Assembly: GCA_963277665.1 (NCBI GenBank)
Contig: OY728142.1
Location: 9,996,001 to 10,060,000, forward strand
Origin: Viscum album
Taxonomy: Eukaryota > Streptophyta > Magnoliopsida > Santalales > Viscaceae
Length of the DNA: 64,000 nucleotides
Reading direction: 5' to 3'
Shown here: positions 25,431 to 39,346 of the stretch, piece after piece
Numbering within the stretch: position 1 is the stretch's first letter
Layout: each line of letters begins with the position of its first letter
Position numbers and translations under genes: made by a program
Notes under the pieces: model-generated
Databases searched by the model: none
What the model was told of the DNA's origin: nothing
What the model saw: the letters and a program-made list of their open reading frames with translations, nothing else

Positions 25431-28066
25431 ATACTAAAAAATACTTATGAATGGAAATAAGTGTTAATGAATAAGACAAAGAATCCTATTGAATGTTTTT
25501 GGAAATAAGTGGGATGATTCATGTGATAATTCATTAGAATAAGATTATTATATTATATGAATAATGAAATATATAATAATTTATCAGTATTATATTTTCA
25601 TTAATGATATGAAAAATATATTGAATAATATTAATGAACTAGAAAATAGATTTAATGGAAATGTAATATTTTTTTTAAAACACATGATTAAGGTAATATA
25701 ACACTTAATATATTCCTAAGGTTGATAAATTGATGTTAATTTTTTATAAAAATATAATTGAAATGCATAAATTAAATTGGATAGAATAGATGACCTCAAA
25801 ACGCATAATGGATTTACTGAAAAAATTGGTTTATATTATCATTTATAGGGTTCACAATATTATTGTATCTATGGAATATATCCAATAATATGTTTTTTAT
25901 ATAAATAATGAGGAAGAATTTATTTTTTAAAAAAGTTTTTATGATAATTCAGGTTATTACCATGTTTTAAGAGAATACATGATAAATGTATTAACATGTT
26001 TGGTATGTGAAAAAAAATCCACATCATAAAATATGAGGGATTAATGATAATTTTATTTTGTAAAATTTATAGATGTTATTTATTAATTTATAATTTTTTA
26101 TGGGTTATAATATTAATCATTTATGTAATGTTAAAGCCGAAAATTAGATTAGGTTTTAGATATTAACATATTAATTCACCATATAAATATTTTATATATT
26201 GTATAACAAGTGTTAATCTTTTTTTATAGATATTTAATGAATTACATATCATTATTTTAGGGGTATTATTTCGAATACTACACATTAAATAAATACATCT
26301 CTTAGAGTAAGATATAAATTGGAAATTGCTCAAGGTACTAACAAAGGATGAAATGGTTCCTATGAAATAAAAATATATCAAGTATGTACATTTAAATATG
26401 TTCTACGAATATATAGAAAATGAATTCCTTGGCATTAGGAAACATATCTTGAAATAAATGTTTTCCATATTATCATAATTTTTTGTGATATAAATTACCA
26501 TTTCATACCTATTTGGTTTATGGTTTTTTGGTTGTTAAGCTTATTTAGATCACCTTATTTCTTATGATCAATGATCTCTATTACTCACAATAATTATATA
26601 TACTTTTCTTATATATTGATATATTTACTTCCTACATAGGTAACAATATTTAGAAACCTAGTTTTTGTTATTATAAATGATTTTTTTACATAACTTTATC
26701 TTTTTTCAAGATTATTTTTGATTTACCCTTTTTACATTGAGGGTTTATATGAAACAATTTTCAAATATTAAACCTCTGGTGAAAAATATGAATTTTGACT
26801 GTGAAATGATTTTTACCGGAGGTAAAATGTAACACCCTAAAATTTTATGAATTTTTTTTGTAATGAATTTAATCTTTTAAATATTTTTTATTACACACAA
26901 AACTGAATTTATGTTGTGTTACACACAACACTAAGTTTAAACAAAACACAACATACTATTAATATATAATTATAGTGTTATCTTTTCCATTGGAATGAAA
27001 AGTATAGATATAGATAACAAAATTATGAATATATATGGTATACATGTGTATATAAAATTAATTCATTTGATACTAATTAATTATAATTGAAAATATAAAC
27101 TATTTTAAAATAATGGGAATATTTCTTTTGAAAAATGATATTTGTGAAAAAACATGGTTTGCCTCAATAAATAAAACAAGCCAATTTGAGTGAAGAATTT
27201 TTATTTATTTTATATATTATATATTCAATCAAATATTAAACATTCATCTTATGTGTTTCCCAGATAACAGATTAGAATAAATCCAACTTTATGCATAAAA
27301 ATATAATTTAAAAAAATAGTTTTGTCACCTTTTTATGTACTTATTTTAAAAAAAACGGAAACGTTATAATTTTTTTTAAATAAATAAAATAAAAATTATA
27401 TCATAATTTTAAATATAAATTAGGGTTTTTAGATAGAGTTTCTAGAAAAGATAATTTTTTATGAATATTGAGAAATAATGAATTTTAATTGAAAATTGAC
27501 TTTTCATTGATATTATTTATAATGTTAAATAATATTTAATTTATTTTAAAAAGTAAAACTTTTTAAAATAAATATCTATTGATTAAATTAAGTTAATTGG
27601 AATCAATTTTATATTAAATTTGAATATATAAATTTTGTAAACTTTTGAACATTTTCCCTTTGAAAACTCATTTTCTCATCACATCGGTGGGATTAATTTT
27701 AAATTAAATGTTTGCACATATATTAATTTAATTTATAAATATATATTTCATATCTGAGTCATAATAATCATACTATATAATAACTTTAGGATAATTGTTT
27801 CCCATAATGAATAGTGAAAATATTGAAAATTATTTATTGTGGTTAAGGTATAAATGGGTTTACCGTGGGGTTAAACTAAAAATATAGGCATTAAAATTAT
27901 TATGAAACGTTTCAAATTACTATTTTATAGCCATATTTAAATATTATCCTTAAAAATTTATAATATAGGGTCATTTAGAATCATTTTTTAATTTTAATGA
28001 CGTTGTCAATTTTGATTCTTTTTTGAAATTTACAAGTAGTTTCCAAGTGGGTTCTTTTCCCCTACT

Positions 28067-28073
28067 TATAAAA
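28067..28073 (+). promoter_or_regulatory. TATA box in element P 3' LTR
   Basis: TATAAAAGG after TTCCAAGTGGGTTCTTTTCC; aligns with 20919 in the 5' LTR. Confidence 0.7.
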
Positions 28074-28399
28074 GGTCATCAACACCCCCAACTTATTCAC
28101 CGCTCTCAAGACATTTATTTCATCCAAAACCTTCCAAATTCCCTCTCCAACATCCTTATTTATTTTTTAGATCTTCTTTCCCTCCCAAAGTATGAACACT
28201 AGGGTTTTCAGTAATAGAACCAACGGAGTTGTTTTTGAGCGATGGTAATTGTCTTCAATAGGATACATACTTTTATTTTTTCTTTCTCAAAAATTAATTA
28301 TGTATTGACAATTAAAATATATAAATAAAATTATATAATATATACAAATATTTTATTATTTTAATTTAATAACCTTTATCCATCCCTACTCCTATCAAA

Positions 28400-28860
28400 T
28401 GGGAAATGAAACCATTGATTGTGATTACAATAGATTACCACCTCGCAAACCAATATAATTTTTTCCATCACCACCTCTCATAGTTCAGTGTAATTATGGA
28501 TTTATGATATTTATATTATATTTTTATCATTATTTAACTCCTTGAAATATAATATCACATGTACCATTTTTATTCTCCATTTCGTGGGGGATACTGTAAC
28601 GTCACTCATGTGTATGATGGACCACCACCTTCTAAAGTGATGTGATTCACTCTAACTAATGATTTACATGGTTGGCAATACATGTTATTTTAATTAAAAT
28701 GTGTTGTATATATTAAATAAAAATGGTTCTTTAAAAGTTATTAATTATTTACTCTTCTTTTATTCCATTCATCAAATGATGTAAAAAATGTTCATGCATA
28801 CGTTTTGCCTACCATCTCCATGAATGGTACATTTAATCTTTTTATCTCTATATTTTTGTG
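28400..28860 (+). repeat. LTR motif units, element P 3' LTR
   Basis: Three units near 28410, 28600 and 28791. The third begins TTCATGCATACG and ends CTCCATGAATGGT, with TTCATG and CATGAA as a possible stem. Confidence 0.6.
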
Positions 28861-31495
28861 AATGAATATAATTATATATATAATTAATATATATGATATT
28901 AATTTAATATTTACATTTTTATATTATGGAATGATGATAAAATTACAAGAACCAGAACTACTAAACCAAAATTCAGAGTAAAAAATGAAATAGTTAATAC
29001 CTAAAAATATTAATTTTATAAAGGAATTATTAATAAATGGGTATTAAAAGGGTATAAGGGGATTTTATGTGATAATATAACTATATGTATGATTATTTAA
29101 TATATTTATAATAAACAGATATTTATTATATAGGATTTTTAATATGTATGAAATAAGTCTAGATTCAAATACTATGGGATTTAAATCCATTATTTATTTA
29201 TGAGATACATATCCATATTATCCGCTCATTTATTTCGTGTGGTGTATATACTACCCCATTGAAATTTTATATCATTAATTTACTCCATTTAATTATATTA
29301 ATGATTTAATTTTATTTTATTCTTTACTTCCATTTATGATTCATAATATTACTACAAAAGTAAGGGATTTCTATCTCACCTTTATTTTCTATGAGACACA
29401 GGAAATATTCACCCCATATTCATTTTATGTAGGATATATACATTCCATGAATTTATTTTCTGATTCTTATCCTGAAAATTATTCACATTAAATATCTATT
29501 TGAGTATCTCTCTTTCATGGGTATTATGTTTCTAATGTTACAAAATCAGTAATGGTTTTATGTTTCAATCCCATCATTTATCAGGATTAGTTATGATTAG
29601 GTCTCCAATGTTGAATTATTATGATATACATCTAAATAATTCACATTTTTTTATTCTCCTATGTTTATTCTTGATGTTTACAGGTAATATTTTTATTTTT
29701 TCACTCTTTGGTACATAAAATAATTAAGAAAATGTATCTAAGAAATGATATTTTTATTTATCTATTCGGTCAAAAACTATTTCCAAAACTATGTTTTCTA
29801 AAAAAATCAAACATTTTTACATTATCCAAATGATTTATTAAATAAATTTTGAACCATTTTTTAATTTTTATAATGTTATTTTGAAAAATTATTCCTCATG
29901 TCTCTTTCCAAATAATTGTACTTTATATTTTAATAATAATGTGAAAGGAATATTTTTTATTTAACATGCACTCATGAATAGTAATTTCCACTATCATGAC
30001 CAATAAATCATTTCCATAATCCTATACATGTTTTAAAATATTTTTTCATATAAATTTTTTTCCATTATATTTGATAAATTTTAATATTATAAACAAATTA
30101 TTTCAAATTGAAAATTTTTTTGAAATTTTTTTATGATTTAAAAATGGTTTTTCAATGTCGAAATGTTATGTTCCTTAAGAAATATTTTAAATGATTTTTT
30201 AATCTTCTTTTATGAGTTCTCAAAGTTTTTTTAAAATAAACTTATTTGAAAAATATTTTATTTTTAAATTTATTTATAATGTAATGTTATTTTTTTAATA
30301 AATGTTTAACCTTTTTTAAAGATTACTTTATAATTTATTTAGTTTATTTTCAAAGAAAAGAATTTCTAAAATATTTTATTTTTAAATTTATTATCAAATA
30401 AAATTTATTTTCCTCAAAAAAAAGTTCTAAGTGATCATTCAATATCATTTTCCTTCTATAATTTCATCCTTTTATGCTACTTATTCTTTTCTAGGGATAT
30501 TATCCAAGGATACAATTCATATTCTTTCTCTAGATGATTTATGATTATGATGATGTAATTTTTAGGGAACCTATTTATATTCCATGGGTTATACCATGAT
30601 AGAAGTCTTATGAAACCTGATTCTTTTCATGGGTTATGCTATGATAAAATGATAAAATTATAATTAATCCTATCTCTTTTCCATAGGTTATAATATGATG
30701 AAATTTTTATGAAACCCATTTCATTTCATGGATAGTGATATGATGAATGTTTTATGATCTTATGTAACACATTGAATGATTTTTATTATTATAATGGGTG
30801 GGACCTAGATCTACCTATAATTAATTAGGTAATGGCTTATATCGCATGAGATAGATAGTAATATAACTGGTAGTGAACTCAGTTCAGTAAGGGACCTATC
30901 CATTATGATGACCTTTTGTGTAATCCTTAACTACTATAAAGGATTAGGGAGTGAAATCATTCCCCTATGATAAGTTAACCTTCACTTCTATGGAAATTAT
31001 TTTCTATGCATATGTGTATTCTAAATATCTATTTCTTATACTAATTTTGTGATTTCATTGCACATTTACTTGATTCCCTCATGATTCTTGTCTTATGAAC
31101 CTCTAATCATTAGGACATGACTCAATATTATGATCTCTGATTTGTAGGATATGTTCTCAAATATTATGCTCATGTCCTTATACCCTTATTTTCATGTTAT
31201 ACTTAAATATCTACCTTGTTTACCCTTACTATGCATCAGAGCTCACCCATTCATGCGTTTCCTTTCCCCAAGTTAAGAAGAAAGTTTTTAAGTAGAATAA
31301 TTTTGTGACGTTTACTAAAGGGGAAGATATTTAAGGGAGATATTAAATATATTTCACCAAATTAGATTATTGGGTAACTCACCTCCAAAGACATTATAAT
31401 ATTATTTTCCTTAGGCATGTATTTTTTAATGTATTGAATATTTATCTAAAAAGATGAATTATCAATGTATATTATTTTTGGGTCACTATAATGGA

Positions 31496-32941
31496 TTTTT
31501 CCAAAAATTATGATAACACCAGTCCTTACTTTAATATAGTGATTTTCCATAAGTAATAGATATCCTATCATGTAATCAGTTTCCATATTAGTTGTCCACC
31601 AAACAAGTCACCATCACCACCAAACCCAAGAACACACCGTTCTCTTCATTAGAGAACTAATATCCTTACCACTATGATTCAATGTGCACTGTATTCCACA
31701 TGGGTGTCATTTGGATCCATTCAGAATCCACAAATGATCTTAGTTTTCAAGGTCCAACCACCTACGATTATTAATCAATGTCTAATGATAGTTTTATTTT
31801 AAAACAATATTTCATTCAACCCTTGGTCCTACCCTCGATAACCCCATCATCCAAGTTCTCTTAAAACCAAAATCAAATTATGAGTCCTAGAACATTATGT
31901 TCTCCAAAGTTCTAGCTTGAATATAATATTACAATATCATTTATAAAGACGTTTCAAGATTACTCACATGCATCAGAAATTTTTATCGATGAAAAACAAC
32001 CCAATGTCATTAAAACTGATTATCCATTTTCAAAGAAGTTCATTACTCAACATACCTTCATGAAAAATGAGTCACTGACTCACAAGTAACAAAAGTTATA
32101 TTTATACAGCCACACAATATTATAAAAAACTCACACAACATTTCTCTAAGGGTTTTAGCCCATGAAATGTCTTCTTGAAACATATCATTAGACCTTTCAT
32201 GAAAAAATAACTCTCAGAACAACCATTATGGGGCCCAAGAAACCGGGTTCATTAAAACATAATTCACATGGGTTCTATATAAAATAATCCATATAGACCA
32301 TAATTAAAATATTAATTAATAATAACTACAAATTTCCCACTTAAACAAGATTCTTAATAATGAAATTAACAACCAAAAATAACCTAACAAGGTATAATGA
32401 ACCATTTATGCATAAAGGGATTGTATCATCATCTTTATAATCATTATTACTATCATCTATACCATCATCTCCCTATCCCAGGTGAACCATTCCATAACAA
32501 CACATGACCTAATATCCGAACAAAATATGCATATTGGTTCATCTGAATAGAATGTCACCATGAACTCATAATTGAAAACCTAGTATAAGTTATTGACACC
32601 AAACAGTTGGGTCCCCTTTCATTAGTAAAATCGCATACAACTAGTATATATATTTTATGAAACCTAAATTAGGAATATGAATCATGTGATGCCTCTTTCC
32701 AATATATAAAGGATTAAAATACATATGAAATAACAACCTCAAAATCCATGTGTTTCACATGTAGTGGAAACATGTGACCATAATAGAAAAAACTAAAAAC
32801 ATCATTCTCGAGCCTTAGTAACATAGAATTTCCTTAATAAAGGTGATCAAAATGAATGAGATTAAGTTTCATCATAAGATCCAACACATTCCAGTGTCAC
32901 CTTCCTACCAAATCCCTAAAAGAAAAAAACAATACTCCAAT
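31496..32941 (-). other. Internal region of element B, right part, non-coding
   Basis: Continuation of the B internal region beyond element P. AT-rich without conserved protein blocks; longest open frame 68 codons. It ends at the B primer binding site. Confidence 0.5.
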
Positions 32942-32953
32942 GCTCTAATACCA
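32942..32953 (-). other. Primer binding site of element B
   Basis: The plus strand GCTCTAATACCA is TGGTATTAGAGC on the element strand, one change from TGGTATCAGAGC, complementary to the 3' end of initiator Met tRNA. It lies five bases from the right LTR. Confidence 0.75.
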
Positions 32954-32958
32954 TTTCG

Positions 32959-35900
32959 TGACGTCCCAACCCAAATCACCAGGTCTAATTCAAAATGCCA
33001 CTTGACCTCAGGCGTACCTCCACATATTCCAAATCCTACCAAATACTAGCAGTGGTTTAAGGTGAAATCATAGGGATACTATACCCTTAATAAAAATAAA
33101 CAGTCATAACAAAATAACCTAACATGTAAACAATGTACAATAATAGTATGTGGATACCAATAAAAAATATTTTGTATGACTGAATATGAAACAACATACT
33201 CAATAGTAAAAACGGAATGGAAGACCCTAATCACTCATCGGATCAATCACATATTAAAATAAAAAATATGAATAAGAGGATATACAGTAAACTCTAATCC
33301 ATACCTCATTTATGTCTCTAAAATCAATGTGATCTATCTCGTTACATGATCAAACTCCAACCTCATCCGAACATATACCTATAATAAGTTAGGGTTTCAA
33401 GGGTACCTAAATTTCCTTTCTACCTAAGAAACATGTGAGTAAAACTTAGTAGGACATCACCAATATGGTCTTTTACCAAACTAGTAAATACAGTATACAT
33501 GATTATGATAATATTTGCATAAATTAAATAGGTAATACAAAACTATTAAAAAATAGCATATAATCACTCATACACAATATAATCTAACACCCATGTATCA
33601 AGATTTCATGTACTTACCATGCCACCATGAACCCTAGTCGTACTATATTTAGCTTAATGATAAAATTCAGTCACGTTTTCCAAAGTGATCAAGAACTAGT
33701 CACAAGGCTAGTCTATAAGGTAACATGATAACATTTCACTCAACATCCAAGTGGAATTATGTGAACATATAACTCAGGATCCTCTAGGAATTGAGTTACC
33801 ATGTCACCCGATATTCTCAGTGAATAAAGAGAACACGTCACCAGGAATCCCTATGGCATCTATAATGCAAGACGCTTGACATTCTCAAGGAATCAAGTGA
33901 TCATGTCACTTGGAATAAACATGGTTGTTGGACCCCCAATGTTTTTATCACGTGTCTAGCCTCAAGTTCATCATGAGCATGCCCTATGATAAGGTCCATC
34001 GTCATCATCATTTCAAGTTTATTGCACTCAACCACTATGTGATAACCCAATCATGATGGTCCCCCTATCCCTAGTACTAAATAAATTCCTCTAAGGGATG
34101 GTCTCACTTTCTGGTTCGGGATGTTTTTGGCTTCTGTTTATGGGTTCTGTCATTCTGGTTTTGTACAAAGACAATGGTGATAATGGTGGAGTGGAGTCGG
34201 TGAACTCCATACAGCGACTCAAGATGCTATGATATCGATGTAAGTGGGGAAACGGTGTCGCGTCGTGGTACCAGCAGTGATGAAGGCTTGGTTCGATGAC
34301 GATGGTGTTTGGTTCTGGTGGCGTCAGGTCTTTGCCAGTGGTGGATGTCGAAGAAGAGGTTGCCAGCCTTGCTGATGAATGCATGTTTACGGTGATGGTG
34401 TTTGGATGGCATCGTGATGATAGAGGTGAAGGGATGGATGGACGGTGTTTGAGTCAGAGCGTGACATGTGGTTTGTGATAGATTTTTGGGTGACTTTTTT
34501 GTTTGAAATCTGAATATTTTCAGGCGCTTTTGTTTTTAAATTTTCAAAGGGGTGGCTTTTGAGGTAGTCAGAAAGCAGTCGTGGTACTCGGTTAGGGTTT
34601 GTGGGAAGTGGAATTCGAAACTTATACTTAGTATGCTGGTGGTAGTCTAAATGGGGTTAGTACCAGTGGTCTGTGGAGGTTTTGTATGGCTCCCACTTAA
34701 CCAAAAAGTGGCTTCTCAAAATAAAAAAATGGATTGAGGTGAAGTATAGAATTTAAATTCAATATAAATAATTTCATCAAGTGAAAACAATAGAAAAAAA
34801 CAATTTCATTTTATCATAATAAAACATGGTACAAAAAAATTACATAAGAACACTCATTGAATCAATCATTGTATGTAGGTCTTAGAGACTACACATTCAC
34901 CCACAAATGATTAATAAAATAAACATGGCCTCATTGGCTAAACATGCATATGATCAAGGCATCAAACATGGTATCACATCTCTAGGTCTGATATAGTACA
35001 ACCATTCCTTAAATAGGGTCCATTTAGTCTAAGGCACTCATTAGTTATTAAACATTAACCATTGGAGGTCAATATCAAGCTAATTTTCACGTTTTTATCA
35101 TATCCATTGTCACTTCCCCAGATTACACTACGCATTGTTCATTTAATTATTTAATACATAAGGATCAATAGTTAATTTGGAATTAATTTTTATTAATAAA
35201 ACATTATGAAATTAAGGTTCGTTCACCCAAGGTGGTAAACCTCATACCACATTCCAATAAACTATACATGATACCATAGGGTAGAGTACACAAGACCACT
35301 TACCTAAAATATAGTAAACTCAAAAGCATGCCAAAATAAAAAATTATAACTAAATTATAATTAATTTAATAATATCACGGAATCACACATTCAATGGATG
35401 ATGGAACACTTATCGAAAGACATTCCATATATTACTGCCGGGCTCAAACCATGACAAACTATACATGGACATTTAGCATGCTTCCAGCTTTATTCTCAAA
35501 AAAATAATCTTCATTTAGAAACAAGACACGGTAAAATTTAATATATTTTAATAGGAAACATTAGAAGAAACTAGTCAAGAGATTTACCTTAAGTACAATG
35601 TCATCCAATGGATTTTGAGCCACTCCCAATACACATTTGATTATAAGACAAAAAAAATAACCCAATCAATTCCATTGTATGTCATCCAATTATACATAAT
35701 TTGACCAAAAAGAATTTAGATCATAGGGGTATATAAATTTATAAAAAAAAATATGGTCAAATGTATGCCTTCATCATTACGATATATCCTCCATCAATAC
35801 CAATCCGAATCCTCATCATTATTAGATAATTTCATCAAGATCTGATGAAATTTTCATCCATTTCTGTAATCAATATCAAACCATAATTAATCACTGACTA

Positions 35901-36286
35901 ATATGATTAAAATAAATAATATCCATGTATAATTGAGAAATTAAAGTATCGTAAAGGAAATAACATACCAATAAGATCATCTATGATTAATGACATAATG
36001 ATCTTCCACCACACAAAGAAGAGGGGGGCCAAGATCAAATAAGAAATAAGTATATCACCAAGATTTACCATTAGTGTGAGTCTAGACCCACTCCGGGTCA
36101 AGGAAATATAATAGAGGGATTAGGAGAGGAGGATATTGGAAAATAACTCAAAAAAAATTGATCCAAGGGGTTAAAACCTGATTGGGTATTATTGGAAAAA
36201 CATTATAAAATATCCCTACATCAAAACATTCCTTTGTGACCCACTAGCTCTCAATTTATGGTCTATATATTAGTTGGTATCAAACC
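32959..36286 (-). repeat. 5' LTR of element B, main part (right copy)
   Basis: Aligns with 14832-17600. Contains the 606-bp insert at 34105-34710. It is cut at 36286 by element M and continues at 47655. Without the insert and with the tail, its length (about 3.07 kb) is close to the left copy (3.16 kb). Confidence 0.75.
34105..34710. mobile_element. Probable non-autonomous DNA transposon, 606 bp
   Basis: This island is absent from the matching place in the left LTR of B (about 15960) and is clearly GC-richer than everything around it. It begins CACTTTCTGGTT and ends AACCAAAAAGTG; the reverse complement of the end (CACTTTTTGGTT) matches the start at 11 of 12 bases. The flanking triplets are TCT and GCT, a weak candidate for a 3-bp target duplication. 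Just inside the right end is an inverted repeat, CCACTT...AAGTGG. No transposase is encoded. The superfamily is not certain: CACT ends and a 3-bp duplication would suit a CACTA-type element. The GC-rich interior may be captured host sequence. Confidence 0.55.
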
Positions 36287-38577
36287 TATAAGGACCCGGC
36301 CTTAAAAAATTACTTAATCTTGAATTAAATTGAATAATTTAGATTGAGGATATTTTAGGTTTAGAGTTTTAGATAATTAAGACATAACTATTACATCTCA
36401 AATATTACGAAGAAGACACATCTACTCAGTTTCCATTTTCTTCACAAAATAAAAACTCTTGAACAAAAGAGTCATGTCTAGTTATTGTTTTAGATAGCAT
36501 GACATTTCCTTGATCCCATCCTTGACCCTATTCCACTTTATGTCCAATGAAAAACATTTCAAAAAAACATGGGATGAGCATAAAATGCTCAGTAAGGGTT
36601 ATAACAGTACGAAAAGAAAACATTAGTCCATGTATACATAATAATCAATGAAATCATACTTTACTCATAAAACATAAGAAATTTAACATAACTCATGAAA
36701 TCATAAGATTTACTAATAACTCATAGAAATCATAAGATATAATGGTAACTTGAGGCATTAATAACATTATTACATAGGGATTAACCCTTGTAGTTACGTT
36801 TGGAATACCCATCATAGTATATTCCCTAAATCTCTTCATAGAAACCTTAGCATTTAACTCCTTCGCATTACCCAATGCATTGGAGAGCTATATCGGGCTC
36901 ACCAACCCTTAGTTTATCACAGAACCACCCGATTTCATAAACAATTCCCAAGAACCACAACATAATCATATCACATAAGACATGCATAAAGGAAATATAA
37001 CATTCCCACATTTAAATAACAATATAACATTATAAGATTTTCAAATAATGAATCCATTCTAAAAACCATTTTCAAAACCATTTAAAAAATTATATAAAGA
37101 GATTTTTGAATCAAAGTGTCATATACCACATTGAAGCTTTTAACATTTTAAAACATTAATATAAATATAAATAAATCTTTAAAACCATTTTGAAAACATG
37201 GATATTAATGATAAATACTTATAAGAATAAATCATTAAAACATTTAAAACGATATTTTAGTTAAAGGGTTTTTAACAAAATGAGAGACACTTGAATACAA
37301 TAATTGAGGAATAACATTTAATAAAAACTATATAATATCATGATAATAAAGGTATTCATGATATAATATGTCAAAGGTTAGTATATACACCATATAAGAG
37401 GGAGTTGGTGCATATAAAAAATGAAGTCTCAATGGAAATGTAAATTCAGATGAAATCCCTTATAAAGATAGTATCCTTAAATTAAGGATAAATCAATATC
37501 ATAATTATGTGTGTAAAATATAATTACACCCAATATAAGTGGATATTAAGTGTAAAAAAATCAAAGGTAATTCACACATATTCAAAGGATTACATATTCA
37601 ATAACTACATGTTGAACCCAAATAAATCGAAATTGGGTTAAGAAGTTCCCTTGGTAAAATTCGACAGCCTAACGACGTCGCTTTAAAATTCAGAAAACAA
37701 GTTGATGAGAAAAAAAGGGAATCTAATCACTTGGGAATTAATTTTACATCAATAAGGATTTAGAATAATATATCCCAACATAATAATATGTAAATTAAAA
37801 GACCTAACAAAAATAATTCTTTTAAAAAGAGGAGGGTGAAAGGTTCCCTTACCGACTTGGGTAACTTTCGAAATGTACACCCCATGAAAGAAGAACGATA
37901 AAAAAATTTATGTAAATACTCATAAAAGATAGTATATTACACAAAGAGTAGAATAATGGGTAGTAAATATGCCACTCAAAGGAAATGGTGGCAAATGTAG
38001 CGTAAATCTCACGGGAATAAAAGTGAGATGAAAAATCCCTTATGAAAACTCGGCATCCTAACGTTGCCAATTAAAACTTACAAAAATGGATTTATGAGAT
38101 AAAATATGGTAGCTCATAATATGAACATAAAAATTACATAATAAGGATTATAAAATAACATCCCCAAACATAATGAAGTACAGCTTAAAAGAAATGACAT
38201 AAAAGAGAGTACTTAAAAAGAAAGAGAGAGGTAGGATCCCTTACCTCAAGTCCGACTTGTCTTGTTCATTTCTTTATATTCCTGAATTATAAACTATGGT
38301 CAATTTATAATTGCTTAAGGAACTCCTTTAAAGATTATTATTCAGTTCATATCACATATTATAACGCTATAATAATTGGTTAATAATATGATTTTATATC
38401 AGACGTTTTTGTCGATGTTTGGTACATGAGTCAAAAATGAACTTGTTTGAAAATGATTGTCCATGTAGTTATAATTAAATCATCTCCAGAATAGTATTAA
38501 TGATTTAAATATAATATATATCCAGTACATATTCATTTTATACTGTTTCATAACATTTGGAGATAAAAATAAATGAA

Positions 38578-39000
38578 ATGCACCGTTCATGGAGACGGTA
38601 GGCCGTACATACGCATGAACGCTACTTTCATTTTATTGTCATATTAATGGAATTAAAAATAAATGAGAGATATATATATTATAATTACAGTATAATAGAT
38701 ATGTTATATATGTTACATATGTTCATTAATTTCATTCTTTATACATTCCATGTATTGCATGAACGAGTCACATCACTTGAGGGGGCGGTAGTGCACACTT
38801 CCTCATATAAAATTATCACATTTGCACAACATGCAAAGAATAAAGTTATGTTTTAAATATAAAATACATAATAATATATAGGAGATAAATATATCATATA
38901 AAAAATATTTCCATCATAATGGCCACCATGAGAGGTGGTAGGAGAAGATAGAACAGTCATCGTTTCGTGAGGCAGTAATTCTCCATCCACAGAAATAGAA
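38578..39000 (-). repeat. LTR motif units, element M 3' LTR
   Basis: Units at 38583-38620, 38757-38800 and 38930-38990. In the best one GTTCATG (38585-38591) and CATGAAC (38614-38620) form a perfect 7-bp inverted repeat around a CpG-rich 22-base loop (GAGACGGTAGGCCGTAC core). Confidence 0.7.
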
Positions 39001-39339
39001 TGTTCTTTAACGATTAGACGAAGGTGTGTGTAAGTGTAGCTCGAATATTTCTCATAAAAACATCCTAGTATATTTAAGACACTGGTGTTGTTCTAAAATA
39101 AAGGAATAAAAATAGTTTAGGGGTTTGGAGAAGAAAAATAAAACAAAAGAACATTAGGGAAGACATTACCTTTAAATCGGGTAACTCCTTTTGGTTTGAA
39201 CCTAAAGGGTTCCTTGAAGAGCTTTCTGCCTATGTTAAGGCTTCTAGGATGAGGAGAATGATGTGGAGAGAAAAAATGGGCTGATCCTAGGCGAGAAAAT
39301 GGCTTGAGAGGTGCGGGTAAGGTGTTAGAGGTAGGGGCC

Positions 39340-39346
39340 TTTTATA
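39340..39346 (-). promoter_or_regulatory. TATA box in element M 3' LTR
   Basis: The plus strand TTTTATA is TATAAAAGG on the element strand, within CTTATAAAAGGCCCC. Same context as in element P and A2. Confidence 0.7.

Larger units (their letters stand above)
19659..31490 (+). mobile_element. Element P: giant-LTR gypsy-type element, plus strand
   Basis: LTR copies at 19659-24360 (4.70 kb) and 26828-31490 (4.66 kb) enclose 2.47 kb. They align from the start (TATAACACT and TGTAACACC) through AAATGAATTTAATCTT (19697, 26861), the TATA box, GTTTCCAAGTGGG (20880, 28039) and the ends GTTTGTTATA and GGTCACTATA. A decayed primer site follows the left LTR. The flanking pentamers ATGGC (19654-19658) and ATGGA (31491-31495) differ at one base, as expected for a target-site duplication. 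The internal part keeps a ruined gag zinc knuckle but no recognisable pol. LTR divergence is high by eye, so the insertion is old. It belongs to the same LTR family as M and A2. Confidence 0.8.
26828..31490 (+). repeat. 3' LTR of element P
   Basis: 4.66 kb. Starts TGTAACACCC right after a weak purine stretch (ACCGGAGGTAAAA, 26815-26827) and ends GGTCACTATA. TATA box TATAAAAGG at 28067-28073. Three motif units at about 28410, 28600 and 28791. Confidence 0.82.

Noticed and set aside
34091..34478. Overlapping open frames of 60-97 codons in the GC-richer island
   Set aside because: Open frames on both strands are expected from the higher GC content; no recognisable domain, and the longest runs out of the island into LTR sequence.
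38647..38856. 69-codon frame conserved with 45355-45564 (MELKINERYIYYN start)
   Set aside because: The two are the same place in the two LTRs of one element, so the similarity comes from LTR duplication and not from selection on a protein. It is antisense to the LTR transcript.
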